From assembly GCA_013373245.1 (NCBI GenBank), contig JABXID010000079.1:1-43722 (forward strand): DNA of 43,722 nt, written 5' to 3'. The first letter of the stretch is position 1, and each line of letters begins with the position of its first letter. The notes beneath the pieces are model-generated. The model had not been told where the DNA came from and searched no databases. It worked only from the letters and a program-made list of their open reading frames with translations. The DNA is from Gammaproteobacteria bacterium. GTDB lineage: Bacteria; Pseudomonadota; Gammaproteobacteria; Enterobacterales; Alteromonadaceae. The translations under genes and the position numbers were made by a program. Of the stretch, positions 10,054 through 21,880 are shown piece after piece.

Positions 10054-11518
10054 CTAAACGATAGTTAGGCGCCTCTTTTGTTATTTGCACATCATGCACG
10101 TGCGACTCCCCCATACCGGCTGAAGTAACTCGAACAAACTGAGGTTTAGTGTTTAATTCATGAATTGAACCACAGCCAGTTAAGCCCATTGCACTGCGAA
10201 TACCACCAAGTTGTTGGTGAATAATATTTTCGATTGGGCCTTTGTATGCAACTCGACCTTCAATACCTTCTGGTACAAGTTTTTCTTTGTTGTCTGACTT
10301 TTGGAAGTAACGGTCTGATGAACCATCTTTTTGGTTCATAGCGCCTAAGCTACCCATGCCACGATATGATTTGTAGTAACGACCTTGGTAAAGTTCTACT
10401 TCACCTGGCGCTTCTTCAGTACCTGCTAACATAGAACCAACCATTACACAGCTGGCACCAGCAACTAATGCTTTGGCGATGTCACCTGAGAAACGAATAC
10501 CGCCATCGGCGATAACTGGAATATCTTTGCCAGCAACTGCTGCTACAGCATCTGCAATAGCCGTAATTTGTGGAACACCACAACCTGTAACGATACGTGT
10601 AGTACAAATTGAACCTGGACCGATACCAACTTTTACTGCATTTACGCCAGCTTCAACTAATGCTAAAGCACCTTCAGCCGTCGCAACGTTACCACCAACA
10701 ATTTCTAAATCAGGGTATAAAGCACGAGTGTTTGCTACACGGTCTAAAACACCTTGCGAGTGGCCGTGAGATGTATCAATCAATAACACATCAACGCCAG
10801 CTTCAACTAATGCTGCAATTCGCTCATCTGTGCCTGCACCTACACCAACAGCTGCACCTACACGTAAACGACCAAATTCATCTTTACATGCGTTTGGTTT
10901 TTCATCGGCTTTTTGGAAGTCTTTTACTGTGATCATACCGTTTAATTTAAACGCATCATCAACCACTAATATTTTTTCAACGCGATACTCATGCATTAAA
11001 CGTAAAACTTCTTCACGAGGAGCATCAGCTTTAACCGTTACTAATTTCTCTTTTGGTGTCATTACAGACGTAATGTTAGCGTTTAAGTTTGTTTCAAAAC
11101 GTAAATCTCGACCTGTCACAATGCCTTCTAAATTATTTTCAGCATCAACAACTGGGAAACCTGAATAACCGTGCTCTTGTGATAATTTTAATACATCGCC
11201 GATAGTTACGTCTTTTGTAACTGTAACAGGGTTAGAAACTATGCCTGCTTCGAATTTTTTAACTTTACGCACTTCATTGGCTTGCGCGTCGATAGACATA
11301 TTTTTGTGAATAAAACCTAAACCGCCCTCTTGCGCTAACGCAATAGCAAGTCTGCTTTCAGTGACTGTGTCCATCGCAGAGGACACCATAGGAATTTTTA
11401 ACTCGATGTTTTTTGTAAGACGAGTGTTTAAATTGGCTTCGTGTGGAAGAATCGTTGAATGACCAGGAACAAGTAGGACATCATCGAATGTTAGAGCTTC
11501 TTTAGCGATCCGCAACAT
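10049..11518 (-). CDS. guaB: Inosine-5'-monophosphate dehydrogenase
   Basis: Full-length IMPDH with two CBS domains; active site [20 protein letters not shown]. Confidence 0.98.
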   Translation of the reverse strand: MLRIAKEALTFDDVLLVPGHSTILPHEANLNTRLTKNIELKIPMVSSAMDTVTESRLAIALAQEGGLGFIHKNMSIDAQANEVRKVKKFEAGIVSNPVTVTKDVTIGDVLKLSQEHGYSGFPVVDAENNLEGIVTGRDLRFETNLNANITSVMTPKEKLVTVKADAPREEVLRLMHEYRVEKILVVDDAFKLNGMITVKDFQKADEKPNACKDEFGRLRVGAAVGVGAGTDERIAALVEAGVDVLLIDTSHGHSQGVLDRVANTRALYPDLEIVGGNVATAEGALALVEAGVNAVKVGIGPGSICTTRIVTGCGVPQITAIADAVAAVAGKDIPVIADGGIRFSGDIAKALVAGASCVMVGSMLAGTEEAPGEVELYQGRYYKSYRGMGSLGAMNQKDGSSDRYFQKSDNKEKLVPEGIEGRVAYKGPIENIIHQQLGGIRSAMGLTGCGSIHELNTKPQFVRVTSAGMGESHVHDVQITKEAPNYRLG

Positions 11519-11662
11519 GGCAATTTTTACCTTAACAGTTAAGTTATTGAGGGGGTGTATGTTGCGGCGGCATTTTAATCGAAACTTGTCGTTAGGACAA
11601 CTGACTAATGCAAAAAAACTTGTTAAAGTTATCGTTTATTTTGTAATTCGTTGATTATTTAA

Positions 11663-13003
11663 GTGCATTCCGTTTCTTCATCGTCCAAACAACAGATTTA
11701 TCAAGTATCCGAACTCAACCAAAAAGTACGAATGTTACTGGAAGGTGAGTTCCTAAATGTTTGGATTACTGGAGAAATTTCAAACTTTGTCAAAGCAGCC
11801 AGCGGTCACTGGTACTTCTCGTTAAAAGATAAAAAAGCACAAATCAAAGGCGCCATGTTCAAAGGCAATAATCGCATGGTAAAAGCCAATATTAGCGAAG
11901 GCTCACAAGTATTAGTTCGCGGTAGGATCAGTCTTTACGAACCGAGAGGCGATTATCAGCTTATTGTTGAAATGATGGAACCTGCTGGCGAAGGTTTGTT
12001 AAAACAACAGTTTGAACAGTTAAAACAAAATCTCGCGCAAATGGGCTTGTTCGACCAAGACGTTAAACGCCCAATTCCGGTTGCGCCCAAACGGGTCGGC
12101 ATCATCACTTCGCCAACTGGTGCTGCCATTCACGATATATTGACTGTGTTAAAACGCCGGTCACCGCAAACCGAAGTTGTCATATACCCAAGTATGGTGC
12201 AAGGTGAACACGCCTCTCAAAACTTGATTTGGGCAATAAACATGGCCAATCATCGCAATGAAGTTGACGTATTAATTGTCAGCCGTGGTGGCGGTTCTTT
12301 GGAAGATTTATGGTCGTTTAATGACGAAGCGCTGGCACATACTATCTACAATTCCGCACTGCCGATTATCAGTGCCGTTGGTCATGAAGTCGATGTCAGT
12401 ATTTCTGACTTTGTTGCTGATCTGCGTGCACCAACTCCTTCGGCTGCCGCGGAAATTGTCTCTACCGATAATAGCGAATTAACCAACAAAATTACGCAAC
12501 TATATTCGCGTTTACTGATGGCTTACGCCAACGAACATAAAAACCGAAAAGCATTAGTAACTAAACTCAGTAAAAATGTTGGACTTTTGCATCCAAGTTA
12601 CAAAATTCAATTAGCTCAACAGCAAACCGACGAATTGCAGTTTAAGCTGAACCAACTGATTCATAAAAAAATGAATGAAAGTCGTCATCGTGGCTCAGTC
12701 GCCCAAGAATTGTTACTGGCCCATTCTCCAAAACACCAACTGAATTACGCCATTGAAAAACAAAAACAACTGAGCCAATCATTAACCTATTACTTTCAAA
12801 ATCAAATGGCCAAACAACAACAGCGCTTGGCGCAACAAGCAGAAAAGCTCAATTTGGTCAGCCCTCTTGCCACACTGCAACGTGGATATGCTATCGCGAC
12901 TGACGAAAAAGGTTCTGTTATCACCTCTAAAACGCAGGCGACAAAAAACCAATCACTGAAGTTAAAAGTTTCAGACGGGGAAATAAAGGTCAAGGTGACA
13001 TAA
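11663..13003 (+). CDS. xseA: Exodeoxyribonuclease VII large subunit
   Basis: OB-fold (VWITGEISNFVKAASGHWYFSLKD) and nuclease domain (ITSPTGAAIHDI..., VSRGGGSLEDLWSFNDE, SAVGHEVD); GTG start. Confidence 0.96.
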   Translation: MHSVSSSSKQQIYQVSELNQKVRMLLEGEFLNVWITGEISNFVKAASGHWYFSLKDKKAQIKGAMFKGNNRMVKANISEGSQVLVRGRISLYEPRGDYQLIVEMMEPAGEGLLKQQFEQLKQNLAQMGLFDQDVKRPIPVAPKRVGIITSPTGAAIHDILTVLKRRSPQTEVVIYPSMVQGEHASQNLIWAINMANHRNEVDVLIVSRGGGSLEDLWSFNDEALAHTIYNSALPIISAVGHEVDVSISDFVADLRAPTPSAAAEIVSTDNSELTNKITQLYSRLLMAYANEHKNRKALVTKLSKNVGLLHPSYKIQLAQQQTDELQFKLNQLIHKKMNESRHRGSVAQELLLAHSPKHQLNYAIEKQKQLSQSLTYYFQNQMAKQQQRLAQQAEKLNLVSPLATLQRGYAIATDEKGSVITSKTQATKNQSLKLKVSDGEIKVKVT

Positions 13004-13030
13004 AAAAGCGAGATAAACTCGCTTTTCTAA
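13001..13030. terminator. Bidirectional terminator-like hairpin between xseA and the cytochrome b561 gene
   Basis: AAAAGCGAG-ataaa-CTCGCTTTT at 13004-13026. Confidence 0.8.
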
Positions 13031-13053
13031 TTTCCAATTTGAATGTAATGATT

Positions 13054-13638
13054 TTACTCGCTGATTTGTTTGCCTTTCATTCGCAACAACGTTTGATCTT
13101 TATAAACAAAATGATGTTTTAGCGCGCCTGCAATATGCAGCACTATGGCAACGACCATCACCCAAGCTACAACCTCATGCATTTGGCTACCAACACTAGC
13201 CCACTCTTTACTCAGAGCTACGACCTTGCCTGGGTTAATCGGATCTGGGTTAGATGCAATTAATTCCACACCAAACATGTAAACACCGCGGCCACCAGCT
13301 GCACTCATTAACATGCCGGACATTGGCATTAACATTGAGCCTATCAATAATACCCAATGCACCACTTTACTTAACAATAGTTCTAAACGCTGCACTTGGC
13401 TAAGTGCTTCAGGAAAACCGTTCGCGATACGCCACAGTACCCGTGCCACAACAATGAAAAATATCAAAGCACCAAATGACTTGTGTAAACCATACAACGC
13501 AAAGGCTTTGGTGGTTTCCATATAAAATCCAACGGCGAGTAACATAATTACCGACAATGCCACAATCCAGTGGAGTGCGATTGTCACCGCAGATAATCTA
13601 AGTTTTCTGTCTTTCATAAATTCCTCTGCTGAGTTCAA
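13054..13638 (-). CDS. Cytochrome b561 family protein
   Basis: Four-TM di-heme b561 pattern with conserved His (ALHWIVALSV, GLHKSFGALIF, HEVVAWVMVVAIVLHIAGALKHHFV). Confidence 0.9.
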   Translation of the reverse strand: MNSAEEFMKDRKLRLSAVTIALHWIVALSVIMLLAVGFYMETTKAFALYGLHKSFGALIFFIVVARVLWRIANGFPEALSQVQRLELLLSKVVHWVLLIGSMLMPMSGMLMSAAGGRGVYMFGVELIASNPDPINPGKVVALSKEWASVGSQMHEVVAWVMVVAIVLHIAGALKHHFVYKDQTLLRMKGKQISE

Positions 13639-13661
13639 ACTAGACTTTTATCTACTCTAAC

Positions 13662-15158
13662 CTAAACTTTATTTGCTTGGATACTCAAACCTTCTGAAAT
13701 CGACTTGAACGCGTCCGCCGTTACAATTGGTAAATCAGGTAACATGTCTTTTATTTCTTGTTGCACTATTGGTGATAAGCTCATACCACCTGTAATAAAT
13801 AACAACTCTGGCGTTTCACTGCTGTTTTCTAAACATTCGCGGATCAGGCTTTTTACTCGCGCCATCCAGCCCAGCATAGAACGTTTTAAATCGGCCTCGG
13901 TAAGTTCAACATTAAAGTCAGGCTCAATATATTTAAGTGGTAATACAATGTGTTGCTTATCTGACAACATTTCTTTAGCCATACGAGAAGAGTTGACTAA
14001 TCGTGCTGAGAGTTTTTCTTCTTGTACTATTAACAGTTTTTCTAACTTTTCAGGCTCTTTCGCCACCGACATGGTTTGTGCGATTTCCAAACCAATGTCA
14101 TCTGAGAAGAAGTTATTTAATCGAGGAATGTCATCAACAGCCACCATGTCATTAAAATAACTTGGCGGAATAGGAATGCCACTGGTTTGTTCTGTACCTA
14201 AGCCCATGGCCGGTGCAATGGATTTAATAATTAAGTTTTTATCACACTCCATGCCACCTAAACGTGTGCCGGTGACTGACAAAACGTCTTGCTGGCGATC
14301 GTAATCCGCTTGTTTTTCACCGCCCAATTTAATGACGCAGATATCCGTTGTACCACCACCGATATCAACAACCAATGCCGTTTTTTCTTCTTTAAGCTCT
14401 TGCTCTATTCGGTATGCAGCCGCAATCGGCTCTTCTAAAAACTCTACTTTTTCAAAGCCCGCTTTTTTAGCTGCTGCGGTCATAATGGTAATGGCTTGTT
14501 GATTGCCTTCTTCGCCGCGCGTACCGTGATATTTTACTGGACGACCAATCACAGCGCCTTGCACTTTTTTACCAAGTTGGTTCTCGGCGGACTCTTTAAA
14601 AAATGCCAATTGCTTGGCGATTAAGCCAACAAAAGCGTCTCGCTGCCCCGACAATAAGTTTGCACCCAAGAAGTTCTTAGGTGAATAGATTAAGCGGCCT
14701 TTTTCAGGTGTTTTTAAATACTGTTTAAACCCAGCTTCACCAAATAAAAACGTGCCCGTTTCTACCATTTTATAAAGTGGCAAATCATCAACTGATTGAT
14801 TTTTAAGAAGCTCATTAATAGCCCGACGTTGCAATTTTGGCGTGTTATGAAACTCAGCGCGAAGTTCATCAATCTGCTTAAGGTAACGACGCTGATCTTG
14901 CGGCGTTGTAGCTTCTTCGTATTTATCTTTGGCTTTATCGAGCTGTGCACTCACCGAGCGTTTAATTTGCTCCACTTTCTCTTGAATGACCTCAACCGGA
15001 GGCAACGGCAAATCATCTTCGTAATAGATGAACACAGACGAGCGTATTTTGAATGGCGTTTTTGAATCCTTGTCTAACTCAATATAATGATGCTGTCCGC
15101 CATCAAATAAAACTACCTCTGAGTTAGAAGTTCCGTAATCTATACCAAGTGTTACCAT
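13662..15158 (-). CDS. yegD: Hsp70 family protein, YegD-like putative chaperone
   Basis: GIDYGTSNSEVVLFDG, VVDIGGGTTDICVIKLG, LFITGGMSLSPIVQ actin-fold ATPase motifs; YegD-like length. Confidence 0.88.
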   Translation of the reverse strand: MVTLGIDYGTSNSEVVLFDGGQHHYIELDKDSKTPFKIRSSVFIYYEDDLPLPPVEVIQEKVEQIKRSVSAQLDKAKDKYEEATTPQDQRRYLKQIDELRAEFHNTPKLQRRAINELLKNQSVDDLPLYKMVETGTFLFGEAGFKQYLKTPEKGRLIYSPKNFLGANLLSGQRDAFVGLIAKQLAFFKESAENQLGKKVQGAVIGRPVKYHGTRGEEGNQQAITIMTAAAKKAGFEKVEFLEEPIAAAYRIEQELKEEKTALVVDIGGGTTDICVIKLGGEKQADYDRQQDVLSVTGTRLGGMECDKNLIIKSIAPAMGLGTEQTSGIPIPPSYFNDMVAVDDIPRLNNFFSDDIGLEIAQTMSVAKEPEKLEKLLIVQEEKLSARLVNSSRMAKEMLSDKQHIVLPLKYIEPDFNVELTEADLKRSMLGWMARVKSLIRECLENSSETPELLFITGGMSLSPIVQQEIKDMLPDLPIVTADAFKSISEGLSIQANKV

Positions 15159-15242
15159 TCGTTAAATATCTCATTGTTTAAGCGTTAAAAAACGGCTAGC
15201 AATTCTACCCATCTAAAAAGAAAAAACCATGAAAATTTAGGC

Positions 15243-16490
15243 TCAATTTAGGCCATTACGTTTTAAGTAACGTTTCGTTAACTTAGCTTTGCGCAATTGT
15301 TCCAACAACAAAGTCACAAATGGGGAGTCGTTAGGTTTTGGCGATTTATTTTTGCCTAAACGTCGTAATTGACGAGTCACTAAAGCCATAGTCGCAAGCC
15401 CAGCAAGTGTTTTGTCTTTCCAAGTTACGGTTTTATTTTCAACAACAAACGCCTTGTCATGTTGCCACTTATTTACCAAATCTGGTGCAAAGGCTAATGC
15501 GCTGGCAATACCAACGAGCTCAGGCCCTGAATTTACCACCTGTTCAGCGGTTGCAAACCGACGTATACCGCCTGTGGTCATCACTGGCAATTGCGTCGAT
15601 TCTGCTATTTCTTTCGCAAACTTCAAAAAGTACGCTTCGCGCTCAAGCGTCCTGCCGTCCGCGGTTTTACCCTGCATGGCCGGAGATTCATAACTACCGC
15701 CAGACAACTCAACAAAGTCTATTCCTTCCTGTTGTAACATTTTAACCACTTGTTTAGCCTCGCCAAGATCAAAGCCTCCACGCTGGAAATCCGCAGAGTT
15801 GAGTTTTACGGCAACGGTGAAGTCAGCAGATACTTGCTGTTTAATTTGCTGCACAACCGACAATAAAATACGAGCCCTATTTTCTAACGCACCGCCCCAA
15901 TCATCGTCTCTTTGATTGGTCAAAGGCGATAAAAACTGTGCGATTAAGTAACCATGTGCAGCGTGGATTTGAACACCATCAAACCCTGCTTTTTCAGCTT
16001 GCAAGGCGGTATCCACAAAACGTTGAATAACATCATTAATATCTGACTCGGTCATGGCCTTAGGTTGACCAAACAGTTTTGAGTGTTTTCCCATTTTAAG
16101 CGCCACGGAAGACGGTGAAAGCACCTTACCTTTCATATTTGCAAATACCTGTCGTCCTGGATGATTAATTTGCATCCAAACTTTACTGCCTCCGCTTTGG
16201 GCGTGACTCGCCCAAGTTTTAAAGGGTGAAAGGTCGGTATCCTTTTCTAACACCACCCCACCAGGTCTCGTCATAGCTAAACGGTCAATCATCACATTCC
16301 CTGTCAGTATTGCGCCAACACCGCCTTCGCTCCACGCTCGGTACAAGTTAAATAAATTTTGATCAGGTGCTTGATTTGCATCCCCCATCCCTTCCTCCAT
16401 CGACGCTTTAACAATACGATTTTTAACTGACTGTCCATTCGGCAAAATAAATGCAGACAAAGGCGAAGATGCTGTTGAATCTTGACTCAT
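15243..16490 (-). CDS. NADH:flavin oxidoreductase / old yellow enzyme family
   Basis: VKNRIVKASMEEGM, GVQIHAAHGYLIAQFLSPLTNQRDDDWGGALENRARILLSVV, LPVMTTGGIRRFATAEQ; likely start at internal Met (MSQDSTASS). Confidence 0.92.
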   Translation of the reverse strand: MSQDSTASSPLSAFILPNGQSVKNRIVKASMEEGMGDANQAPDQNLFNLYRAWSEGGVGAILTGNVMIDRLAMTRPGGVVLEKDTDLSPFKTWASHAQSGGSKVWMQINHPGRQVFANMKGKVLSPSSVALKMGKHSKLFGQPKAMTESDINDVIQRFVDTALQAEKAGFDGVQIHAAHGYLIAQFLSPLTNQRDDDWGGALENRARILLSVVQQIKQQVSADFTVAVKLNSADFQRGGFDLGEAKQVVKMLQQEGIDFVELSGGSYESPAMQGKTADGRTLEREAYFLKFAKEIAESTQLPVMTTGGIRRFATAEQVVNSGPELVGIASALAFAPDLVNKWQHDKAFVVENKTVTWKDKTLAGLATMALVTRQLRRLGKNKSPKPNDSPFVTLLLEQLRKAKLTKRYLKRNGLN

Positions 16491-16734
16491 AAATAACTCT
16501 GTAAGATCACACTTTCCGACGTTTTCGAAAAACAAAAATTAGATAGGCTGTATATGTAGACAAGCTAGTTGTTTGGCAAGCCCAATATTAGAAATTAATA
16601 TCAGACCCATTGATAAACAGAGCCATATCACTTTGATTCAAAGTTCCCGATGCCTGACTTTTAATTAAAAACAAACTGCGTTAAGTTAACGGCATAGGAT
16701 ATTTTTTACATTGTTATTTAGCTTTTGAGGCTCC

Positions 16735-17538
16735 ATGCGCCATACCAATCCAAATTATTTAGTAGACAAAGGATTAATCGCCATGCTCACTCTATTTTTG
16801 AGTTTTGGCGCAATTGCTCAACAAACTGACAAGCCTTTTATTGCTGATAAACAAGAAACTAACGTCATCAAAACCTGCTTAGACTACACGCCATTCACCA
16901 TAGACGATCATGGGAATAAAGAGTGGGCTGGTAGGAATATTGCGACGCTTTATCTACTCTCACAAAAGCTAAACTACCGCTTAGATATGTCCTTAAGAGC
17001 ACCATTTGTGCGTTGCATGCGTTTTTTAGAGCAAGGGGAAATTGACGTTATTGGCGGACTAATATCAACCGAAGAACGCAAACAAAAGTATGTATTAATT
17101 CCTTATTTAGACAAAGACAGCTTAGCCATATTTTACCTTAAAAACCGCAAAGCGCCATTAGACATTAATAACCTTAGACCAACCGAAACTATTGGCGTTC
17201 ACAGAGCGTTTGCCGTACCAGATGAACTAAACAAGCCACTGTTAAATCAGTCCTTAGTGCCCATTCCTTCTGTAAGCACCGGTCTATTAATGGTAACAAA
17301 AGATAGGTTAACCGGCGTATTAGCAGGCTTACGCAATGGCAAGCAAATTATAGCGGAATGGCCCGAACTGGCCGATCAATTTAACTATTTTGAGATTAAG
17401 CCGGTAGGGGATAAGTCAGTTCACTTTGCCATATCCCCCACATCCCAACTTGCGAGCAAATTAGATCTAATAAGAAAAGCGGTAGATGAAATAGCTGCCG
17501 ACCCTCAATATGCACATTTACAGCAAAGTACTAATTAA
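16735..17538 (+). CDS. Periplasmic substrate-binding-like protein (SBP_bac_3 family)
   Basis: Signal peptide; TCLDYTPFTIDDHGNKEWAGRNIATLYLLSQKLNYRLDMSL...GEIDVIGGLISTEERKQKYVLIPY. Confidence 0.75.
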   Translation: MRHTNPNYLVDKGLIAMLTLFLSFGAIAQQTDKPFIADKQETNVIKTCLDYTPFTIDDHGNKEWAGRNIATLYLLSQKLNYRLDMSLRAPFVRCMRFLEQGEIDVIGGLISTEERKQKYVLIPYLDKDSLAIFYLKNRKAPLDINNLRPTETIGVHRAFAVPDELNKPLLNQSLVPIPSVSTGLLMVTKDRLTGVLAGLRNGKQIIAEWPELADQFNYFEIKPVGDKSVHFAISPTSQLASKLDLIRKAVDEIAADPQYAHLQQSTN

Positions 17539-17809
17539 ATTTTTAATTTTGTAAAACTGGCCAAGCATGAAACACCGATTATATAAATTTTAATAAACGT
17601 TTCAGGGAGAATCGTGCTCTTCAACGTTCTTTTTCAATAAGCTTCCGGAACAAGGAACAAACCAAAATTGTGCAACCGTCCCACAATGCACCAACTTAAA
17701 CCGTTTATTTACTTATAAATAGTTAATTTTCACCTATAATTCATACAGTTATAAGTTGGAATATTTATTGTATTGTCATACTACAAGATGGAATTTTAAT
17801 GACCGCAGT

Positions 17810-18973
17810 ATGAACAGCTTAATGTTTACCCCAGTGAATAAACTCCTCCAATTTATTGGACTTAAAGCCTATTTAAGTTTCCTATTTATCTTAATTTTGT
17901 TACCACTTCCTTTTATTGCCAACGAACTGCACCATCAAAACGTTTCTTCTAACTCACTCAACTTTTTTGTGATAAATACAATCATCATTTTCTATTTATT
18001 AAGCGGATTAATATCGGCTGTCAAAGTTAATGTAGGTGAATTTACCGCGTCGTTAGCGGTAGAAAAAGCTGAAGAATTTGATTATCGACGAGCAAAATTA
18101 GACTCAATTTTACCACTCGATGCTCTGGTTGATTTGTTAAAAACCTATCGTGAGTTAGACCGTGTTAATCATAAACACCACGATAAATTAGAAGAAGTTG
18201 CATACTCTGCAGCGCAAGTGATTGACACTGCACATGCAGTATCCGACAACGTGCAAAAACAGTCAGATGCCACCAGCTCCGCCGCTGCGGCTATTACAGA
18301 GATGACGCAAGCTTTGTCTGAAGTGAATTCACAAATCGGCGACGTACATGAGTCAAGCCAACAGGCACATCAAACATCTGCAACCGGCCGACAACGCATT
18401 CTGGAGTTAAACGCAGCATTAGACAAGGTAGTTAAAGAAGCAAAAGACACTCAAGCTGACATTGAACAATTAAAAAACCTTGCTAACACCGTGTCCAAAA
18501 CGTCTGAATCGATCCAAGGTATTGCCGATCAAACTAATCTTTTAGCGCTAAATGCATCAATAGAGGCAGCTCGCGCAGGCGAACTAGGACGTGGATTTGC
18601 TGTAGTTGCTGAGGAAGTCAGAGCCCTTGCACACCGAGCCCATGAATCCGCTGAGAGCATAGTAAAAAACGTTAACTTAGTCATTTCACAAGGCAATAAG
18701 ATCTCCACCAGCATGATCAATGTTGTCGAACAATCCGCTGGTTGTGAATCTCAAGCCAGCATAGTTGATAGTTCGTTGTCTGATATAGAGGAAGCGACCA
18801 TGCAAGTTCAGCAAAAAATGGAAGTGGTCGCGACAAGTTCGGAGCAACAGAATCAAGCTATTAACGAAATTTCAGAACATGTGGAGTTGGTGGTGCAAGG
18901 CGCTCAAGCCAATGCCAATATCGCCAAACAAACCGAAACAGTGGCAACACACTTAAAAATGTTAACACAATAG
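17810..18973 (+). CDS. Methyl-accepting chemotaxis protein, short N-terminus with two TM segments and no obvious HAMP
   Basis: MCP signalling hairpin [51 protein letters not shown]; start at internal Met. Confidence 0.9.
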   Translation: MNSLMFTPVNKLLQFIGLKAYLSFLFILILLPLPFIANELHHQNVSSNSLNFFVINTIIIFYLLSGLISAVKVNVGEFTASLAVEKAEEFDYRRAKLDSILPLDALVDLLKTYRELDRVNHKHHDKLEEVAYSAAQVIDTAHAVSDNVQKQSDATSSAAAAITEMTQALSEVNSQIGDVHESSQQAHQTSATGRQRILELNAALDKVVKEAKDTQADIEQLKNLANTVSKTSESIQGIADQTNLLALNASIEAARAGELGRGFAVVAEEVRALAHRAHESAESIVKNVNLVISQGNKISTSMINVVEQSAGCESQASIVDSSLSDIEEATMQVQQKMEVVATSSEQQNQAINEISEHVELVVQGAQANANIAKQTETVATHLKMLTQ

Positions 18974-18992
18974 ACAAAGCAGGTAGTTAAAA

Positions 18993-19835
18993 ATGGACAT
19001 TCATATCGTCACCGTTGTTGTATTAATTATTGTTGCTATGGCGTTGCACTTTAGCCGCCAAAGCTCAGAAAAGAAAAAACAACTGTCTGGTCTCTCTATT
19101 ATAGTAAAAATAAAGACCCTAATGTCATTGGTGCAACAGCATCGAGGGCTTAGCTCTGCGTGGTTAAACGGCGATCAATCTAAGTTGCCTATTCTAAAAA
19201 ATATGGAACAAAAAATAGGTTTGTTATGTGGTGAAATCAACGAAACCGGCATAGAAAACATCAATGTTCGTTGGCGTGGATTTCTTGATCACTGGTCGCG
19301 ATTGACCCGAAAAAGCCACGATACAGATGTCACCAACAACTTTAAACAACATACTCAAATGATATCGAACCTGTTGTATTTATTAGAAGATGAAGCTGAG
19401 CGCGCGCACCTTACTCCTAGTGCCATTCCTGAACTTCCTAGTATCGGCTTTGTTTGGCGAGAGTTAGTTTCTACCGCTGAAAGCGTTGGTCAATCTAGAG
19501 CTATTGGCACAGGCGTCGCTACTGCAAAGTCTTGTTCCAGTGTCGATAAAATCCGCTTATCTTTTTTAGAGAAACACATAAACTCCACTTGCTCAGACAT
19601 GTTAAAAAAACTCACTTGTTTGGAGCAATTCTCAGGTCAGCACGCCAATTTGCTTAGCTCTGCACAAGATAAAATGAAACGACTAATTAACACCATCGAG
19701 CATGATTTAATTCAAGCATCAAAGGTATCTATCGATCAAAATGATTACTTTAACTTAGCGTCAGATACCATCACGAGTTTAGACAACATTTTTAACAGCC
19801 AAGTTGAGCAAGTGAAGATGGTGTTAACACAATAA
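18993..19835 (+). CDS. Membrane-anchored protein with NIT (nitrate/nitrite sensing)-like helical domain
   Basis: N-terminal TM (VVVLIIVAMALHF) then LMSLVQQHRGLSSAWLNGDQ and WRELVSTAESVGQSRAIGTGVATA...IRLSFLEKHI, NIT-like pattern; 19 bp after the MCP gene. Confidence 0.5.
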   Translation: MDIHIVTVVVLIIVAMALHFSRQSSEKKKQLSGLSIIVKIKTLMSLVQQHRGLSSAWLNGDQSKLPILKNMEQKIGLLCGEINETGIENINVRWRGFLDHWSRLTRKSHDTDVTNNFKQHTQMISNLLYLLEDEAERAHLTPSAIPELPSIGFVWRELVSTAESVGQSRAIGTGVATAKSCSSVDKIRLSFLEKHINSTCSDMLKKLTCLEQFSGQHANLLSSAQDKMKRLINTIEHDLIQASKVSIDQNDYFNLASDTITSLDNIFNSQVEQVKMVLTQ

Positions 19836-19964
19836 ACATTTCCTTCCATAACATTGGCTAAATAATCCCACAGACACAACGACTGATTATATTTGCAATA
19901 GCGCATCCCTGATCTATTCTGAATAGCAGTAATACCTTTCCTACCAATAAGTACTGCGCCTTGC

Positions 19965-21863
19965 ATGGATTTTGTAAAAAATAATAAAAACACTTTAGGC
20001 CTAATAGCCTCTATTTCACTGTTCTGTTTGTTAGTAGTTACTTTCACATTTTTACAAGCCGAACTGTTGAAACAGCAGCAACTATTTCGTTATTCGGTTT
20101 CCTTAGCCGATGGGTTACGCCAAACATCAGACGATCTAACTCGTATGGTAAGAACCTATGCCGTGACCAAAGATGAGCGCTACAAACAACAGTTTTTAGA
20201 GGTTCTTGCAATTCGCGATGGTAAAGCGCCAAGACCAGAAAAATTTAATCAAATATACTGGGATTTGATTGGTCCCGACGGAAAGCGCCCTTACCCTTAT
20301 GGTGAAACAATCGCCCTCACCAAAAAAATGAAAAACGCGGGCATAACAGAGCAGGAACTTTCCTTATTAAACGAAGCGAAAGTAAATTCTGACGCATTAG
20401 CGATTATAGAGCAAAATGCTATGGATGCCCTTCAGGAGCAACTGCCGCCACAGCAACACCTTGCGATTATTAACTCCTTGCATGATGAAACTTATCATCA
20501 ATATAAAATGGGCATTATGAAACCAATATTCGACTTTCAACAGGCCATTGAGCAAAGACAACAAGCAAAGGTTTTGACGTTCAAACGTTATCTAGTTGCT
20601 TGTGGTGTATTTATTGTTTTGAATTTACTTATCCTAGCCTATTTCATCGCCAAGCTTTTACATTACGAAAGAAGTAAGGCGGAGCTTCTAGAAATAGAGG
20701 TTTCAAATAGAACGGAGCAATTACAAATAGCAGCTCAGAAATCGGAACTTGCGAACCAAGCTAAAACTCAGTTTTTGTCAAACATGAGTCACGAGATCAG
20801 AACGCCTATTAATGGCATATTTGGCAGCCTACAAATTCTTAAACTGCAGCTGGCGAAAGAATCAAAACAACACAAGTTAGTTGATATAGGCATAGACTCT
20901 TGTGAAAGCTTATTGAATGTAGTTGACGATGTACTCGACATCGCCAATCTCGAAGCAGGAAAAGTTGGCATTGAGTCGGAGCCTTTTGATCTAAAAGAGC
21001 TCGTAACAAGCGTTGTTAATGTGCTTAGCATCAACGCTAAAGAAAAAGCAATTGTGCTGAATTATGAAATTGATGACACGTTGAATACAAATCGCTGTGG
21101 CGATCCAAAAAGAATCAAACAAATATTACTCAACTTAACGTCCAACGCGTTAAAGTTTACCGAGCATGGAGAAATAAAGCTTAGAGTTATGCCTTCCCCA
21201 GACAGCACTGGTAATACTATTCAATTTGTAGTGCAAGATACTGGCATAGGTATGTCGCCAGAAATATTAAACAAGCTATTCGAAAAGTTTGAGCAAGCCG
21301 ACATCAGTGCCACACGAAAATATGGCGGTTCGGGATTGGGACTTGCCATTGTTAAGTCACTGCTTGAACTTATGCAAGGAGACATAACTGTAAAAAGCAC
21401 TGAAGGAAAAGGTTCGACGTTTGTCGTTAAACTTCCGCTGCCGATAAACGAGCAATCTGATAATACAAAAAGAAAAACAAGTGTAACGCCTCCAAACCTA
21501 GTTGATTGCAACATCATGGCGGCGGAAGATAACCCTATCAATCGCCAGATTTTCAGTGCGATGATCGCGGCTACTAATGCCAACGTCATTGTTGTTGAAA
21601 ATGGAGACCAAGCCGTTAACTACTGTAAACAGCAGATACCCGATTTAATATTTATGGATATACAAATGCCAGTCATGGATGGTATCGAAGCATTTAAACA
21701 TATAAAACAGCAACATCCTGACCTGCCAATTATTGCTTTAACAGCAAATGCATTACCGGACGATATAGCGCTGTATCGTCAAACAGGATTTAACGAAGTA
21801 CTCACAAAGCCACTTAATGCCGAACATTTTTACCATGTGTTAAAAACATATACTGGCGATTAA
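19965..21863 (+). CDS. Hybrid sensor histidine kinase (two TM, HisKA, HATPase, REC)
   Basis: [17 protein letters not shown]-box, [28 protein letters not shown]-binding boxes, C-terminal REC ([31 protein letters not shown]). Confidence 0.96.
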   Translation: MDFVKNNKNTLGLIASISLFCLLVVTFTFLQAELLKQQQLFRYSVSLADGLRQTSDDLTRMVRTYAVTKDERYKQQFLEVLAIRDGKAPRPEKFNQIYWDLIGPDGKRPYPYGETIALTKKMKNAGITEQELSLLNEAKVNSDALAIIEQNAMDALQEQLPPQQHLAIINSLHDETYHQYKMGIMKPIFDFQQAIEQRQQAKVLTFKRYLVACGVFIVLNLLILAYFIAKLLHYERSKAELLEIEVSNRTEQLQIAAQKSELANQAKTQFLSNMSHEIRTPINGIFGSLQILKLQLAKESKQHKLVDIGIDSCESLLNVVDDVLDIANLEAGKVGIESEPFDLKELVTSVVNVLSINAKEKAIVLNYEIDDTLNTNRCGDPKRIKQILLNLTSNALKFTEHGEIKLRVMPSPDSTGNTIQFVVQDTGIGMSPEILNKLFEKFEQADISATRKYGGSGLGLAIVKSLLELMQGDITVKSTEGKGSTFVVKLPLPINEQSDNTKRKTSVTPPNLVDCNIMAAEDNPINRQIFSAMIAATNANVIVVENGDQAVNYCKQQIPDLIFMDIQMPVMDGIEAFKHIKQQHPDLPIIALTANALPDDIALYRQTGFNEVLTKPLNAEHFYHVLKTYTGD

Positions 21864-21880
21864 CGTTGAAACTAATTGAA

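Noticed and set aside
10473-11168. Three plus-strand ORFs (98, 107 and 112 aa) antisense to guaB
   Set aside because: They lie wholly inside a well-conserved IMPDH gene and have low-complexity translations; best explained as shadow ORFs
13705-14160. Plus-strand 151-aa ORF
   Set aside because: Antisense to the YegD-like gene; Ser/Asn/Ile-rich translation typical of a shadow ORF
21221-21589. Minus-strand 122-aa ORF
   Set aside because: Antisense to the kinase/REC portion of the hybrid kinase; shadow ORF
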